Source: Avimonoglobus sp965151315 (GTDB taxonomy: Bacteria > Bacillota > Clostridia > UBA1381). From it: a stretch of 12,837 nt of DNA. Shown piece after piece: positions 12,799 through 12,837 of the stretch. Location: positions 1-12,837 of the forward strand of contig CBCTZG010000079.1 in assembly GCA_965151315.1 (NCBI GenBank), given 5' to 3'. Under the pieces are notes generated by a model. The model had not been told where the DNA came from. It was given only the letters and a program-made list of their open reading frames with translations, and did not search any database. How positions within the stretch are numbered: the first letter of the stretch is position 1; the number at the start of each line of letters is the position of its first letter. The position numbers and the translations under genes were made by a program.

Positions 12799-12821
12799 AA
12801 CCACGCGATAGTCGCGTGGTT
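12799..12821. other. Unexplained perfect hairpin at the window edge
   Basis: AACCACGCGA (12799-12808) pairs with TCGCGTGGTT (12812-12821) around the 3-base loop TAG. It lies 11 bases beyond a complete tRNA terminator. Four T follow the stem on the minus strand if the two terminal A-T pairs are counted, so it could end a convergent gene lying to the right. It might also be the end of a small repeat or IS200-like element. A GGTTAACC palindrome (12829-12836) follows. The window ends too soon to decide. Confidence 0.5.
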
Positions 12822-12837
12822 CTATAAAGGTTAACCG

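Noticed and set aside
12598..12804. Minus-strand open frame of 68 codons across the tRNA
   Set aside because: It reads through the tRNA-Gly gene, its promoter and its terminator; there is no ribosome site and the protein is unlike any family I know.
1..12837. CRISPR array, insertion sequence or prophage genes
   Set aside because: I saw no regularly spaced repeats, no transposase or integrase frame, and no phage structural genes on either strand.

Overview
The window looks like a chromosomal segment of a Clostridia-type Firmicute, most likely Lachnospiraceae or a relative. The basis is the gene content: a YtrA-type GntR/ABC cassette, an ECF sigma factor with a DUF4367-type anti-sigma, rubredoxin, TspO, an SH3-NlpC/P60 hydrolase and the comEC-holA pair. 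Strong Shine-Dalgarno sites, TTG starts and near-consensus sigma-A promoters also fit. Coding DNA is fairly GC-rich and the spacers are very AT-rich. The organism assignment is inference; no marker gene names the species.

Layout. 1-2240: a two-component system (OmpR-type regulator, then sensor kinase) with its own promoter and a strong terminator. 2259-2414 (minus strand): a small rubredoxin gene, read divergently from 2626-4521, which holds a GntR-family repressor, an ABC ATPase and an ABC-2-like permease with overlapping ends. The two promoters are back to back, and a repeated TAGTACA operator lies over the start of the GntR transcript. 4565-4930 (minus strand): an AT-rich XRE-type regulator that shares a bidirectional terminator with the ABC operon and is divergent from an unrecognised 127-residue protein (5076-5459). 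Their 145-base spacer carries a perfect 15-bp inverted repeat placed to touch both promoters. 5591-6846: ECF sigma factor and membrane anti-sigma with a 4-base overlap. 6949-7416: TspO/MBR membrane protein. 7679-9160: a secreted cell-wall hydrolase with a perfect consensus promoter, a WalR-like box and three copies of a GTAAYAATTT motif. 9238-12580: comEC and holA as an operon. 12681-12754: tRNA-Gly(CCC) with encoded CCA, its own promoter and terminator, then an unexplained hairpin at the window edge.

Most of the window is ordinary core or commonly seen genome, built of short, independently terminated transcription units, and I found no clearly new multi-gene system. The points most worth a second look are the XRE/unknown-protein divergent pair with its symmetric operator, the transmembrane part of ComEC (its usual conserved motifs are not recognisable although the metallo-beta-lactamase part is intact), the rubredoxin with a C-x-C instead of C-x-x-C iron ligand pair, and the regulatory region of the NlpC/P60 gene.
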